The translations under genes and the position numbers were made by a program. The notes beneath the pieces are model-generated. The model was not told the origin of the DNA. It saw nothing but the letters and a program-made list of their open reading frames with translations, and did no database searches. This document shows, one piece after another, positions 6,548 to 14,731 of a stretch of DNA of 25,051 nt. The DNA is taken from NCBI GenBank assembly GCA_946545765.1, contig CAMNNS010000005.1, positions 1-25,051 of the forward strand, in the 5' to 3' direction. Positions within the stretch are counted from its first letter, which is position 1; each line of letters starts with the position of its first letter. Source of the stretch: an uncultured Bacteroidales bacterium (GTDB lineage Bacteria; Bacteroidota; Bacteroidia; Bacteroidales; UBA932).

Positions 6548-7720
6548 TTATCTTCTTGTAGAAGAGTTGCTCCCCCCACCACTTCTTGAGCTACCCGAAG
6601 AGCTGCCACTTCTTGAAGAAGAGGTACTTGAACTACCGCTCCTTGATGAAGAAGAGCGAGACTCTGACGAGTTACTATACGAAGTGTTTCTTCTTGAAGA
6701 GTTAGTACTATTAGTGTTGATACTTCTTGTTGAAGTAGATGTTCTTCTTACAGAAGATCTAGAATTGTCTCTTGATGGAGAAGTAGTAACACCACTATTA
6801 CTTTTTGGAGTTGTAGATGCAGGGCGTCTTACTCCAGATGTTCCCGATGGGTTATTAACTCTTTTATTATCAGAGTTATCGTTTTTTGTAGAAGAAACTC
6901 CCGGGTTGTATCCCCTTACATTACCCATATTGGTAATATTGTTTCTTCTTGTACTACTTGCACTACTACCTGGGGTGATAGTGTTTCTATTACCATTGTT
7001 TCTGTTTCCTGTAACAGAGCTTCTGTTCTCTCTTGCAGGATTAGCATAACTGCCTCTTGTCCCTCTGCGACTACCTATTGCGTCTCTTCTGCCATAATGG
7101 TATGTTCTTGCAGGTTTTCCCCAGTGAGGTCTGTGATAGATAGGTGGATACCAAGTATATCGCCAATGTGGATACCAGCCATACACAGGGCCCCAATAAT
7201 CGTATCTATAGAATGGATCCCAATACCAATAATTGTATCTCCAATAATAATCGTATCCCCATCCTACATACCAGCTATAATATGGTCTGTGCCATCTATA
7301 ATTGTAACTATACCACCAAGGGTTGTTCCAATAATTGAAATATGAAGGGGTTTCAACATTGATATTTATTACATAAGTAGGAGAATCAAATTTTCTCAAA
7401 CGATCTTCGTAGCTCTCATCATTTACATTGTAGGTGTAGTTAGCAGATGCGATTTCGGAATCTTCTAAATTTTCACTTCTAATATAAATTGTATCTACAT
7501 AATTGTTATATCTACCGGCTTTATTTACGATAGTATAAGTTTTTGTTTTAAGCTCACTAACATCAGGAGACTCAGCGATAGAGTAACCGTTAGTATTGTT
7601 GGAGGTGTAGTAAAGGCTATTAACATATCCTCCATTATTATTTGCAGTATATCTACTTGTTCCGCAAGAAACAATAGAAAGAGCAATTACTGCTAAAACT
7701 GATAAAGTAATGTTTTTCAT
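6548..7720 (-). CDS. Lipoprotein with a Tyr/Trp-rich segment and Ser/Arg/Asn-rich tail, function unknown
   Basis: This 390-residue protein starts with a lipoprotein signal (MKNITLSVLAVIALSIVSCG, lipobox ending at Cys19), so it is probably anchored in the envelope. Residues 20-120 look like an ordinary soluble region. Residues 125-205 are extremely aromatic, with tracts such as YYSWYVGWGYDYYWRYNYWY and PHWRYTWYPPIYHRPHW. The C-terminal 185 residues are low-complexity Ser, Arg, Asn, Thr and Gly with a strong positive charge, ending GGGSNSSTRR. I know similar aromatic-rich hypothetical lipoproteins from Bacteroidales but no function for them. A good Shine-Dalgarno sequence precedes the ATG. The gene lies upstream of the interrupted porin on the same strand and is divergent from proS. 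Confidence 0.8.
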   Translation of the reverse strand: MKNITLSVLAVIALSIVSCGTSRYTANNNGGYVNSLYYTSNNTNGYSIAESPDVSELKTKTYTIVNKAGRYNNYVDTIYIRSENLEDSEIASANYTYNVNDESYEDRLRKFDSPTYVININVETPSYFNYWNNPWWYSYNYRWHRPYYSWYVGWGYDYYWRYNYWYWDPFYRYDYWGPVYGWYPHWRYTWYPPIYHRPHWGKPARTYHYGRRDAIGSRRGTRGSYANPARENRSSVTGNRNNGNRNTITPGSSASSTRRNNITNMGNVRGYNPGVSSTKNDNSDNKRVNNPSGTSGVRRPASTTPKSNSGVTTSPSRDNSRSSVRRTSTSTRSINTNSTNSSRRNTSYSNSSESRSSSSRSGSSSTSSSRSGSSSGSSRSGGGSNSSTRR

Positions 7721-7724
7721 TGTT

Positions 7725-7731
7725 ACCTCCT
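7725..7731 (-). promoter_or_regulatory. Shine-Dalgarno site of the lipoprotein gene
   Basis: The minus strand reads AGGAGGT, then four bases, then ATG. This is an exact anti-Shine-Dalgarno match and is unusual here: no other gene in the window has one this strong. It fixes the start at 7720 and suggests high translation. Confidence 0.7.
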
Positions 7732-7749
7732 ATGTTTAATTAATTTTTG

Positions 7750-7757
7750 TATTTTTG
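7750..7757 (+). promoter_or_regulatory. Possible -7 promoter element for proS
   Basis: TATTTTTG matches TAnnTTTG and lies 55 bases before the proS ATG in the 92-base divergent gap. No TTG is present at the right -33 distance, so support is weak. Confidence 0.3.
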
Positions 7758-7812
7758 TTCCGTTTATTATTATTAAGTATATTAACAAAAACTATTCCAA
7801 AGATAAATATTT

Positions 7813-9291
7813 ATGGCAAAGGAGATAACACCAAGAGGAGAAAATTACTCACAATGGTATAACGATTTGGTTTTAAAGGCAGGTTTGGCAGAGAATTCTG
7901 CTGTAAGAGGATGTATGGTTATTAAGCCTTATGGATATGCTATATGGGAAAAAATGCAGAGGCAATTAGATAAGCTGTTTAAGGAAACCGGGCATGAAAA
8001 TGCCTATTTCCCATTATTTATACCTAAGTCATTTTTAAGTAGAGAGGCAGAGCATGTAGAAGGTTTTGCAAAAGAATGTGCAGTTGTAACTCATCATAGA
8101 CTTATGGCAAATCCAGACGGATCGGGAGTGGTAGTAGATCCTACTGCAAAATTAGAGGAAGAATTGGTTGTTAGACCTACATCTGAAACAATTATATGGA
8201 ACACATATAAAAATTGGATTAGTTCCTACAGAGATTTACCAATCCTTGTTAACCAATGGGCTAATGTGGTAAGATGGGAAATGAGGACAAGATTATTTCT
8301 CCGTACTGCAGAGTTTTTATGGCAAGAGGGGCATACTGCTCACGCTACTAAAGAAGAGGCAATAGAAGAGGCAAATAAAATGGTAAATGTTTATGCAGAC
8401 TTTGCAAGAAATTATATGGCAATACCTGTTATTGTTGGAGAAAAAACTGCTAATGAGCGTTTTGCAGGAGCCTTAAATACCTATTGTATAGAAGCCATGA
8501 TGCAGGATGGTAAGGCTCTTCAGGCTGGAACATCTCATTTCTTAGGACAAAATTTTGCAAGAGCATTTGATGTAAAGTTCCAGACAAAAGATGGAGGGTT
8601 AGAGTATGTGTGGGCTTCATCTTGGGGAGTTTCTACCCGTTTGATGGGGGCTTTAATTATGGCACATGGAGATGATAATGGTCTTGTTCTACCACCAAAT
8701 TTAGCACCTATTCAGGTTGTTATGGTGCCGATATTCAATAAGCCAGAGCAGTTAGAAGCTGTTTTATCAAAGATGAAAGATATTAAAAGCGAGTTAGATA
8801 AGAGAGGTATAAGTGTTAAAATAGATGATAGAGATAATCTAAGAAGTGGCTTTAAATTTGCAGAGTGGGAATTAAAGGGGGTACCTGTTAGGGTGGCACT
8901 TGGACCAAGAGATTTAGAAAACAATACAGTAGAGATAGCTCGTAGAGATACATTAACAAAAGAGAGCATTTGTGCAGATAATATATCTGATTATATCGTT
9001 GAACTTTTGGAACAAATAGAGAAGAATATTTATAAGAAAGCATTGGATTATCGTGATTCTCATATCTTTAAAGTAGATTCTTGGGATGAGTTTAAAGTTA
9101 AAATAGAAGAGGGTGGTTTTCTCCTTTGTCATTGGGACGGAACTTCTGAGACTGAGCAGAGAATACAAGAAGAGACAAAAGCAACTATCAGATGTATTCC
9201 ATTTGATTCTTGTGTTTGTGAAGAAGATGGAAAATGTATCTTTAGTGGCAAACCTTCTAAAAGAAGAGTTATATTTGCGAAGGCATATTAG
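7813..9291 (+). CDS. proS: Prolyl-tRNA synthetase (archaeal/eukaryotic-like short form)
   Basis: This class II aminoacyl-tRNA synthetase charges tRNA-Pro. At 492 residues it is the shorter type that lacks the editing insertion of the E. coli enzyme and carries a C-terminal zinc-like domain. Motifs visible are RPTSETIIW, motif 2 around VRWEMRTRLFLRTAEFLWQE, the GTSHFLGQNFARAFDVKF segment and motif 3 in SSWGVSTRLMGALIMAHGDD. The anticodon-binding domain spans about residues 295-400. The protein ends CIFSGKPSKRRVIFAKAY, with the C-terminal Tyr typical of this type. It is the first gene of a plus-strand run of four genes with gaps of 21, 23 and 2 bases. Confidence 0.97.
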   Translation: MAKEITPRGENYSQWYNDLVLKAGLAENSAVRGCMVIKPYGYAIWEKMQRQLDKLFKETGHENAYFPLFIPKSFLSREAEHVEGFAKECAVVTHHRLMANPDGSGVVVDPTAKLEEELVVRPTSETIIWNTYKNWISSYRDLPILVNQWANVVRWEMRTRLFLRTAEFLWQEGHTAHATKEEAIEEANKMVNVYADFARNYMAIPVIVGEKTANERFAGALNTYCIEAMMQDGKALQAGTSHFLGQNFARAFDVKFQTKDGGLEYVWASSWGVSTRLMGALIMAHGDDNGLVLPPNLAPIQVVMVPIFNKPEQLEAVLSKMKDIKSELDKRGISVKIDDRDNLRSGFKFAEWELKGVPVRVALGPRDLENNTVEIARRDTLTKESICADNISDYIVELLEQIEKNIYKKALDYRDSHIFKVDSWDEFKVKIEEGGFLLCHWDGTSETEQRIQEETKATIRCIPFDSCVCEEDGKCIFSGKPSKRRVIFAKAY

Positions 9292-9312
9292 TTTAATTAA
9301 AATTTATAAATA

Positions 9313-10026
9313 ATGGATACTGAACAGATTCCAAATAAGCAAATTGTAGAATTATTAGCAACAAAGTCTAACAAGAAATCTCAGGTGTTTGATAAAATGT
9401 TGGAGATTTTTAATGACTTAAAAGAACTTTTAGGTGAGATAAGTAGTGATTTAGATGAGGCCCTTGATCAGAAAAGGGAATTAGATCCTAAATTAAGCAA
9501 AAGGGTTAAATTGGTTTACAGAGATAGAGGAAAATTTGAGGCGGAGTTAAGATTTGCTGATGATGTTTTGATATTTAGTATGCTACCCGACATATATAGA
9601 TTTGAAAAGAGTCATCCAATTTGCAAAAATCCTAACTATGAGACAAATAATGGTAGTTCATATTGTGGAATAATAACTATTTATAATTTCTTATATGAAT
9701 CGGTTAAATTTGATCGCGATGATGATTTAGGATATTTGGTTGCCCGTATTTTTATAAATGCAGATGGTAACTTTTTTGTTGAGGGTAAGAATCAAATTCA
9801 TAATGATGTAAATAGTTTTGGGGTTAAAAAGATAGATAGAGAGACTTTAAGGCAAATAGTTGAAAATGCTATGCTTTACGCAATATCAATGGATTTATTG
9901 GTTACACCGTTTAAAGATGTAAAAACAATAACATTATCCCAGATGAATGATAAGATAGAGCATTATAAAATGACGACAGGTAAGAGATTGGGGTATGATT
10001 ATGATATTGATGACATATTAAAATAA
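9313..10026 (+). CDS. Conserved-looking cytoplasmic protein, unrecognised
   Basis: I do not recognise a named family in this 237-residue protein. It has no signal peptide or membrane segment. The first 80 residues are charged and helical with coiled-coil character (MLEIFNDLKELLGEISSDLD, then EALDQKRELDPKLSKRVKLVYRDR). The centre (about 85-175) looks like an alpha/beta domain with FEAELRFADDVLIFSM, SSYCGIITIYNFLYES and ARIFINADGNFFVEG. A C-terminal helical part (QIVENAMLYAISMDLLVTPF) ends YDYDIDDILK. Codon use matches its neighbours. It lies 21 bases after proS and 23 before the DUF3078 gene, so it is probably in the same transcript. I believe similar unnamed proteins exist in Bacteroidales, but I cannot confirm that here. 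Confidence 0.75.
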   Translation: MDTEQIPNKQIVELLATKSNKKSQVFDKMLEIFNDLKELLGEISSDLDEALDQKRELDPKLSKRVKLVYRDRGKFEAELRFADDVLIFSMLPDIYRFEKSHPICKNPNYETNNGSSYCGIITIYNFLYESVKFDRDDDLGYLVARIFINADGNFFVEGKNQIHNDVNSFGVKKIDRETLRQIVENAMLYAISMDLLVTPFKDVKTITLSQMNDKIEHYKMTTGKRLGYDYDIDDILK

Positions 10027-10049
10027 TATATAGTAGTATAATATAATTA

Positions 10050-11105
10050 ATGAAGTTTAGGCTTATACTTACATATTGCTTTTTATCACTTTTGTTAGTA
10101 TTCTCAAATCATATTTATAGTCAGAATACTACGAAAGTTAAATTAAACTTCTTTGGTGATACTATAAAGAATAAAAAACCTTTAGAGCCAATAAAAAGTG
10201 GTTTAACTCCTGAGCAAGAAGTGTGTAGAATAATAGGTCTAAATTATCCAATTCCTGAAATCAATTATGAACCTGGCAAAGTGCCTAAATTTTGGACTAT
10301 CGGTGTATTAGATGAGATAGGTTTTTCTCAAGTATCTCTAACAAATTGGGCTGCAGGTGGTTCAGGCTCTTTAGCTCTCAATGCATTTCTCAATACGATG
10401 GCAAATTATGAAAAAGGGAAGATGTATTGGGAGAATAGATTGCAACTCGCCTACGGATTTGTACAATCGTTTGATGTTGGTTATAGAAAAGCTGAGGATA
10501 AAATAATTTTAGATAGTAAGTGGGGTTACAAAGCGTATAGAAAACTCTATTTTTCATCCGCTTTTAACTTTAGATCTCAGTTTTCTCCAGGCTTTGATTA
10601 TGATAAAAACAATGTTGCTACCATGAAATCTAAATTTCTTGCCCCTGGATACGCAACATTGGGTATTGGTATAGATTATAAACCGGGTAATGGTAAGGTT
10701 TTAAGTGTATCTTTTTCTCCCCTTACAGGTGCACTTACTATTGTTAATGCAGATAGTTTGTTAAGGGTAAAGTATGGTAATGAATATAATAAGCTGTTTA
10801 GATGGGAGTTAGGAGCTCAGTTCAAAGTGGTATTCCAGAAAGATTTATTTAAAAATTTTAGAATTGCTTCTCAATTTTCTCTCTTCTCAGACTATATGAA
10901 GAATCCAAAAAATATGGTGGTATATTGGGATTTGCAAATAGATTATACCTTCAATAAATATTTTAAAGCATCTTTAAACACAAATCTTATCTACAACGAC
11001 AAAATAAAAATTACTACTAAATCGGGTAGAGAGACTACGAGAGTTCAGTTTAAAGAGGTATTTGGTTTAAATTTCTCCTATATTATTGGAAAATATAAGA
11101 AGTAG
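10050..11105 (+). CDS. DUF3078 domain-containing outer-membrane protein
   Basis: This 351-residue exported protein has a signal peptide (MKFRLILTYCFLSLLLVFSN, cut near Ser24-Gln25). The family signature is clear: GFSQVSLTNWAAGGSGSLALN followed by FLNTMANYEKGKMYWENRLQLAYGF, which is how DUF3078 proteins of Bacteroidetes begin. The rest is a series of amphipathic strands (KLYFSSAFNFRSQFSPGFDY, PGYATLGIGIDYKPGNGKVL, WDLQIDYTFNKYFKASLNTN) and it ends FGLNFSYIIGKYKK, consistent with a small outer-membrane barrel. Its biochemical role is unknown. It is two bases from tilS, so the two are probably translationally coupled. Confidence 0.88.
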   Translation: MKFRLILTYCFLSLLLVFSNHIYSQNTTKVKLNFFGDTIKNKKPLEPIKSGLTPEQEVCRIIGLNYPIPEINYEPGKVPKFWTIGVLDEIGFSQVSLTNWAAGGSGSLALNAFLNTMANYEKGKMYWENRLQLAYGFVQSFDVGYRKAEDKIILDSKWGYKAYRKLYFSSAFNFRSQFSPGFDYDKNNVATMKSKFLAPGYATLGIGIDYKPGNGKVLSVSFSPLTGALTIVNADSLLRVKYGNEYNKLFRWELGAQFKVVFQKDLFKNFRIASQFSLFSDYMKNPKNMVVYWDLQIDYTFNKYFKASLNTNLIYNDKIKITTKSGRETTRVQFKEVFGLNFSYIIGKYKK

Positions 11106-11107
11106 TT

Positions 11108-12604
11108 ATGAATACTCCTACTACTCGCGATTCGATATATAAAGAGTTTCAAAAAAATTGGGTTGTCAATCATTTTTTTAAAGGTAAGGTGCTGTTAGCT
11201 GTTAGTGGTGGAGTAGATTCTATGGTAATGGCAAACCTTTTCTTTAAAAATTCTTTAAATTTTGCTATAGCCCATGTAAATTTCTCATTGCGTTCAACAG
11301 ATAGTGATGAAGATCAACTTTTTGTAAAAAAATGGGCAGAAGATAGAGGGATAGAGTTTTATACCGTAAAATATAACACAAAAGAGTTTTCTCTTAAGAA
11401 GAAAATCTCTGTGGAGATGGCAGCACGGCAACTGAGGTATAATTGGTTCTTAGAACTCTCCAAAGAGTATGGTTTTAAATATATTGCTTTAGCACATAAT
11501 GCAAATGATAATGCAGAAACTTTAATTCTCAATCTTGTGAGGGGGACAGGTTTAGAGGGGTTATGTGGTATAAAATCTCTTTCTGATTTGGTTAGCAATG
11601 AGCATCAAGTTACTTTGGTTAGGCCATTATTGTTTGCAGAACGATCAGATATTGAGAGATTTGCAAAAATAAACAATATAAACTATAGAGTCGATAAAAC
11701 AAATTTGGATTCAACATTCAAAAGAAATAAAATTAGGAATGAAATAATTCCTCTTTTAGCACAATTGAATCCATCTATTATCAAAACTTTAAACGAAAAT
11801 ATTGTGCATCTTGATGAAGCTAATTCTTTTAATAACTCTGCTGTGGATGAAATTTTTAAAAGGATTGTTTTAGAGAGAGATTCTTTATTGAATAATGATT
11901 ATATCTCATTAAAAAATAGATTCTTAGAAGATTCTATAGATTTTAACTCTTTAATGAATGTATCGCGATACGATAAAATTCAAAAATATCTTTTATCAAA
12001 AATATTGTATGATAGATACCATTTCTCGTATTCTATTTCTGCCTCAATTATAGAGTCTTTGTATAAAAGTATAGATTATTCCAAGTTATATATTTCAGAA
12101 AATTATATAGCTTCAGTTAATAATAGGCGGATAGATATATTTAAAAAAGAGATACTTTCTTTTATAAAAGAACTTGAGAGTGAGAGATGCACTTTTTCTA
12201 TAGATGAAAGTTTTACAGAGAAACAATTTTTGTTTGGTGGATATAAATTTCTTTTTAGATTGTTTAGTGATAATTATAAAATAGAAGAATTACAAAACAC
12301 AAATACTCTTGAAACTAAAAAACTTTATTTAGATTACGATAAAGTTGTTAATAAAGAGATTATTATTCGTTCTTTAAAAGAGGGTGATAAGTTCTCTCCA
12401 TTTGGGATGAAAGGGAAAAAAAGTGTCGTAGATTTTTTAGCGACAAAAAAGATACCTGCTATTTTAAAAAGGGCAATACCTGTAATAGAATTAAATCAGG
12501 ATATTATATCAATACCTGGAATAGAGATTTCTAATAAGTATCGGGTAAAAAAAGAAAACTCTAAAATTATAGAACTATCTATCGCTCTTTTAGAGCAGAA
12601 TTAG
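11108..12604 (+). CDS. tilS: tRNA(Ile)-lysidine synthase TilS
   Basis: TilS uses ATP and lysine to convert C34 of the CAU-anticodon tRNA-Ile to lysidine, so the tRNA reads AUA. AUA is heavily used in this AT-rich window. The 498-residue protein has the PP-loop SGGVDS at residues 33-38, the AHVNFSLRSTDSDED and SVEMAARQLRYNWF segments, and the catalytic-core ALAHNANDNAETLILNLVRGTGLEGLCGI motif. A C-terminal domain follows (about 420-498) with IIIRSLKEGDKFSPFGMKG and KKSVVDFLATKKIP, the tRNA-recognition substrate domain. It is longer than the E. coli protein, as is usual in Bacteroidetes. It is the last gene of the proS run and is followed by a terminator. Confidence 0.96.
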   Translation: MNTPTTRDSIYKEFQKNWVVNHFFKGKVLLAVSGGVDSMVMANLFFKNSLNFAIAHVNFSLRSTDSDEDQLFVKKWAEDRGIEFYTVKYNTKEFSLKKKISVEMAARQLRYNWFLELSKEYGFKYIALAHNANDNAETLILNLVRGTGLEGLCGIKSLSDLVSNEHQVTLVRPLLFAERSDIERFAKINNINYRVDKTNLDSTFKRNKIRNEIIPLLAQLNPSIIKTLNENIVHLDEANSFNNSAVDEIFKRIVLERDSLLNNDYISLKNRFLEDSIDFNSLMNVSRYDKIQKYLLSKILYDRYHFSYSISASIIESLYKSIDYSKLYISENYIASVNNRRIDIFKKEILSFIKELESERCTFSIDESFTEKQFLFGGYKFLFRLFSDNYKIEELQNTNTLETKKLYLDYDKVVNKEIIIRSLKEGDKFSPFGMKGKKSVVDFLATKKIPAILKRAIPVIELNQDIISIPGIEISNKYRVKKENSKIIELSIALLEQN

Positions 12605-12654
12605 TTTTTAATAAAATACTCTTGCTTAATCTTGATGGAACGATAATTTTAGAT

Positions 12655-12697
12655 ATTTAAATAAAGGTTATTAAAGAAAATAATAAACTTTTTAAAT
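12655..12697. repeat. AT-rich imperfect inverted repeat after tilS
   Basis: ATTTAAATAAAGGTTATTA (12655-12673) is imperfectly complementary to TAATAAACTTTTTAAAT (12681-12697), with one mismatch and two bulged bases. It lies between tilS and the strong terminator and may only reflect base composition. Confidence 0.3.
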
Positions 12698-12702
12698 AGC
12701 AT

Positions 12703-12742
12703 AAAATTAAGGGGTGGCAATTACCTACCCCTTAATTTTTTT
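12703..12742. terminator. Strong, probably bidirectional terminator between tilS and sppA
   Basis: AAAATTAAGGGGT (12703-12715) pairs perfectly with ACCCCTTAATTTT (12727-12739); two inner pairs narrow the loop. Seven T residues (12736-12742) follow on the plus strand, and the four A residues at the other foot give a short U-run on the minus strand. It lies between convergent genes, so it can end both the proS-tilS transcript and the sppA transcript. Confidence 0.85.
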
Positions 12743-12825
12743 AGATATTGTTTTCTTTATTTAGAGTTATATATATATAATTTATATTAGACTAACAAAT
12801 GATTTTGAAATTAGTAGAGTATTAA

Positions 12826-14634
12826 TTAGTATTTGTGTTGGTATATGTAAGGTATTCTTGCATAAGTTTTTACTCCCTTATAGCTCTTTATCATATCGAT
12901 GAGCTGGTTCTCTATTCTAATTTCTTGATTACCGTATAAAATATCATAAAAAGACTCCATTTGGGTTTTAATCTTAGGGTACTCAACTATACCAAGCTCT
13001 ATTGAAGGATCTAAATACATTCTATTTGTACTTATCGTATCTTCATTTTGTTTTGCAAGGTTTAAGTATGCACTATTCTTAGCATAAGCAATAGCATCTG
13101 CTAAACCACCAATGTCATCTACTAACCCTTTTTCGTAAGCTTGTATTCCACTCCAAACTCTACCCTGTCCTATAGAATCTACAGCCTCTACGCTCATCCC
13201 CCTTCCGTTTGAAACTATTTGAGTAAATTTTGAGTATATTTTTTCTACAAAATTTTGATAGAGTTCTCTTTCTGTGTTGTCAAGTGGTTCTATCCCTGTC
13301 CCCATTGTAGAATGGTTGTGAGTTTTAATAGTTGCAATATTTATCCCAAAATTTTTCTTTAGTGCTTTACCAATGCTTGGTGCTATAGAAAATACACCTA
13401 TAGAACCTGTTATAGTTGTATTTTCTGAAAAAATATAATCTGCTTCTGCACTAATCCAGTATCCACCACTTGCTGCATATTCCCCAAAACTTACAATAAG
13501 AGGTTTAATCTCTTTAAGTGCTATAAGTTCTTCTCTAATTAACTCTGCAGCCTGTGCATCACCGCCGGGAGAATTTACTCTTAAAACAACAGCTCTAATG
13601 CTCTTATCTTTAGCAATTTTCTTTATCATTGGGGCGAATTTGTCTGAGGAAATTCCTGTAGAACCATCTGTTGTTATCTCCCCATTTGCATAGATGATAG
13701 CTATCTTATATTTCTGGAAGTTAACGGGATTCAATTTTGCATAATTAGATAGTGATACAGATTTATACCCCTCATCTGGGTCTGCCCCTATTAATTCACA
13801 AATTTTATTGTACATAGTATTATTGGTAACTATGCTATCTATCAGTGAGTATTTAAGCATACTTTGTGCATCGTTGAGAGATAGATTATTAACAAGATAA
13901 TCTAAAGAATCTTTTGTTATCTCTCTAAATTCACAAATTTCGTTTGCCCAAGTATCCCAAATAGATTTATATAGTTCTTCGTTTTGTATTCTATTCTCTT
14001 TACTTATGTTGCTATTAACGAATTGTTCTGCTGCGGCTTTATATTTACCATGTCTGATTAGTTGTATATCTATTCCGAGTTTGTCTATTAAGTCTTTGAA
14101 AAACAGCATTTGTGCCCCTATACCAACTATCTCCGCTATACCATCTGGATTCATATAGATTTTATCTGCCACTGATGAAAGGTAGTATCCACCTTGAGAA
14201 AAATTCTGACCGTAAGCAATAATTGGTTTTCCGCTTGCATGAAACTCTATTAGAGCATTCCTAATCTCTTCAATATTAGATAGTCCTATATTGATAATCC
14301 CATTCTGTGTAAGATATATCATTTTTATAGAGTTATCATTGGCTGCATTATTTATTGCCTTAATCGCATCGTGAATCCCGAGGGTAGGACCAATATTATC
14401 TGAAAATAGAGAGGAAATATTTAACCCTGAGAGTGCATCTGTAGTCCTCTCTGCAATAGTTATTTTACTTAAATCAATTTTTAGTACGGAATTTTGTGCA
14501 ACAGAAACAGGTAACTCTCTTGATGTAGAAGCAACTAAAGCACTTAATATAATTATCATTAAGAAGAAAAATAGTCCAAAAGCAACTAACGAACCGAGTA
14601 GTGCTGCAAGGAATTGTTTAAAAAAATTATTCAT
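12826..14634 (-). CDS. sppA: Signal peptide peptidase SppA, 67-kDa type
   Basis: SppA is a membrane-bound serine protease that degrades cleaved signal peptides. The ATG at 14634 gives 602 residues; an in-frame TTG at 14655 would add seven residues and is less likely, since the membrane anchor starts just after the ATG. One N-terminal transmembrane segment (about residues 8-34) is followed by two tandem ClpP-like S49 domains, the long form. The Ser/Lys dyad is visible: Lys199 in HGKYKAAAEQF in the first half and Ser389 in YAASGGYWIS in the second. VNSPGGDAQAAELI and GSIGVFSIAPSIGKAL are also typical. It is divergent from the GH9 gene across 97 bases. Confidence 0.95.
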   Translation of the reverse strand: MNNFFKQFLAALLGSLVAFGLFFFLMIIILSALVASTSRELPVSVAQNSVLKIDLSKITIAERTTDALSGLNISSLFSDNIGPTLGIHDAIKAINNAANDNSIKMIYLTQNGIINIGLSNIEEIRNALIEFHASGKPIIAYGQNFSQGGYYLSSVADKIYMNPDGIAEIVGIGAQMLFFKDLIDKLGIDIQLIRHGKYKAAAEQFVNSNISKENRIQNEELYKSIWDTWANEICEFREITKDSLDYLVNNLSLNDAQSMLKYSLIDSIVTNNTMYNKICELIGADPDEGYKSVSLSNYAKLNPVNFQKYKIAIIYANGEITTDGSTGISSDKFAPMIKKIAKDKSIRAVVLRVNSPGGDAQAAELIREELIALKEIKPLIVSFGEYAASGGYWISAEADYIFSENTTITGSIGVFSIAPSIGKALKKNFGINIATIKTHNHSTMGTGIEPLDNTERELYQNFVEKIYSKFTQIVSNGRGMSVEAVDSIGQGRVWSGIQAYEKGLVDDIGGLADAIAYAKNSAYLNLAKQNEDTISTNRMYLDPSIELGIVEYPKIKTQMESFYDILYGNQEIRIENQLIDMIKSYKGVKTYARIPYIYQHKY

Positions 14635-14652
14635 ATGTATTAAATTTTTTCT

Positions 14653-14660
14653 CAAAGTTA
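14653..14660 (-). promoter_or_regulatory. Possible -7 promoter element for sppA
   Basis: Read on the minus strand this is TAACTTTG, a match to TAnnTTTG, 18 bases before the sppA ATG. No clear TTTG lies at the -33 position, so confidence is modest. Confidence 0.4.
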
Positions 14661-14668
14661 CTAAATAA

Positions 14669-14699
14669 TTGCGTCTAAAAATAGTTAATATTATTTTTG
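14669..14699 (+). promoter_or_regulatory. Bacteroidetes-type promoter for the GH9-Nfn-hisS run
   Basis: TTG (14669-14671), a 20-base spacer and TATTTTTG (14692-14699) match the Bacteroidetes consensus with the same geometry as the lpxC promoter. Transcription would begin near 14706, giving a leader of about 25 bases. The in-frame TTG at 14669 is the -33 element itself, so the protein starts at the ATG at 14732. Confidence 0.7.
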
Positions 14700-14731
14700 T
14701 ACCCTATAGTTTAAATATAAACCTATTTAAA

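Noticed and set aside
6567..7049. Leucine-rich open frame of 160 codons on the plus strand
   Set aside because: It is exactly antisense to the Ser/Arg-rich tail of the lipoprotein; the composition follows from reading AGA/TCT-rich codons backwards, and it has no start context or family likeness.
9270..9277. TATATTTG inside the end of proS as a promoter for the next gene
   Set aside because: There is no TTG at the right -33 distance, and the bases encode the conserved VIFAKAY end of proS.
14669..14731. Upstream TTG start giving the GH9 protein 21 more residues
   Set aside because: The TTG is the promoter -33 element, and the signal peptide begins properly at the ATG at 14732.
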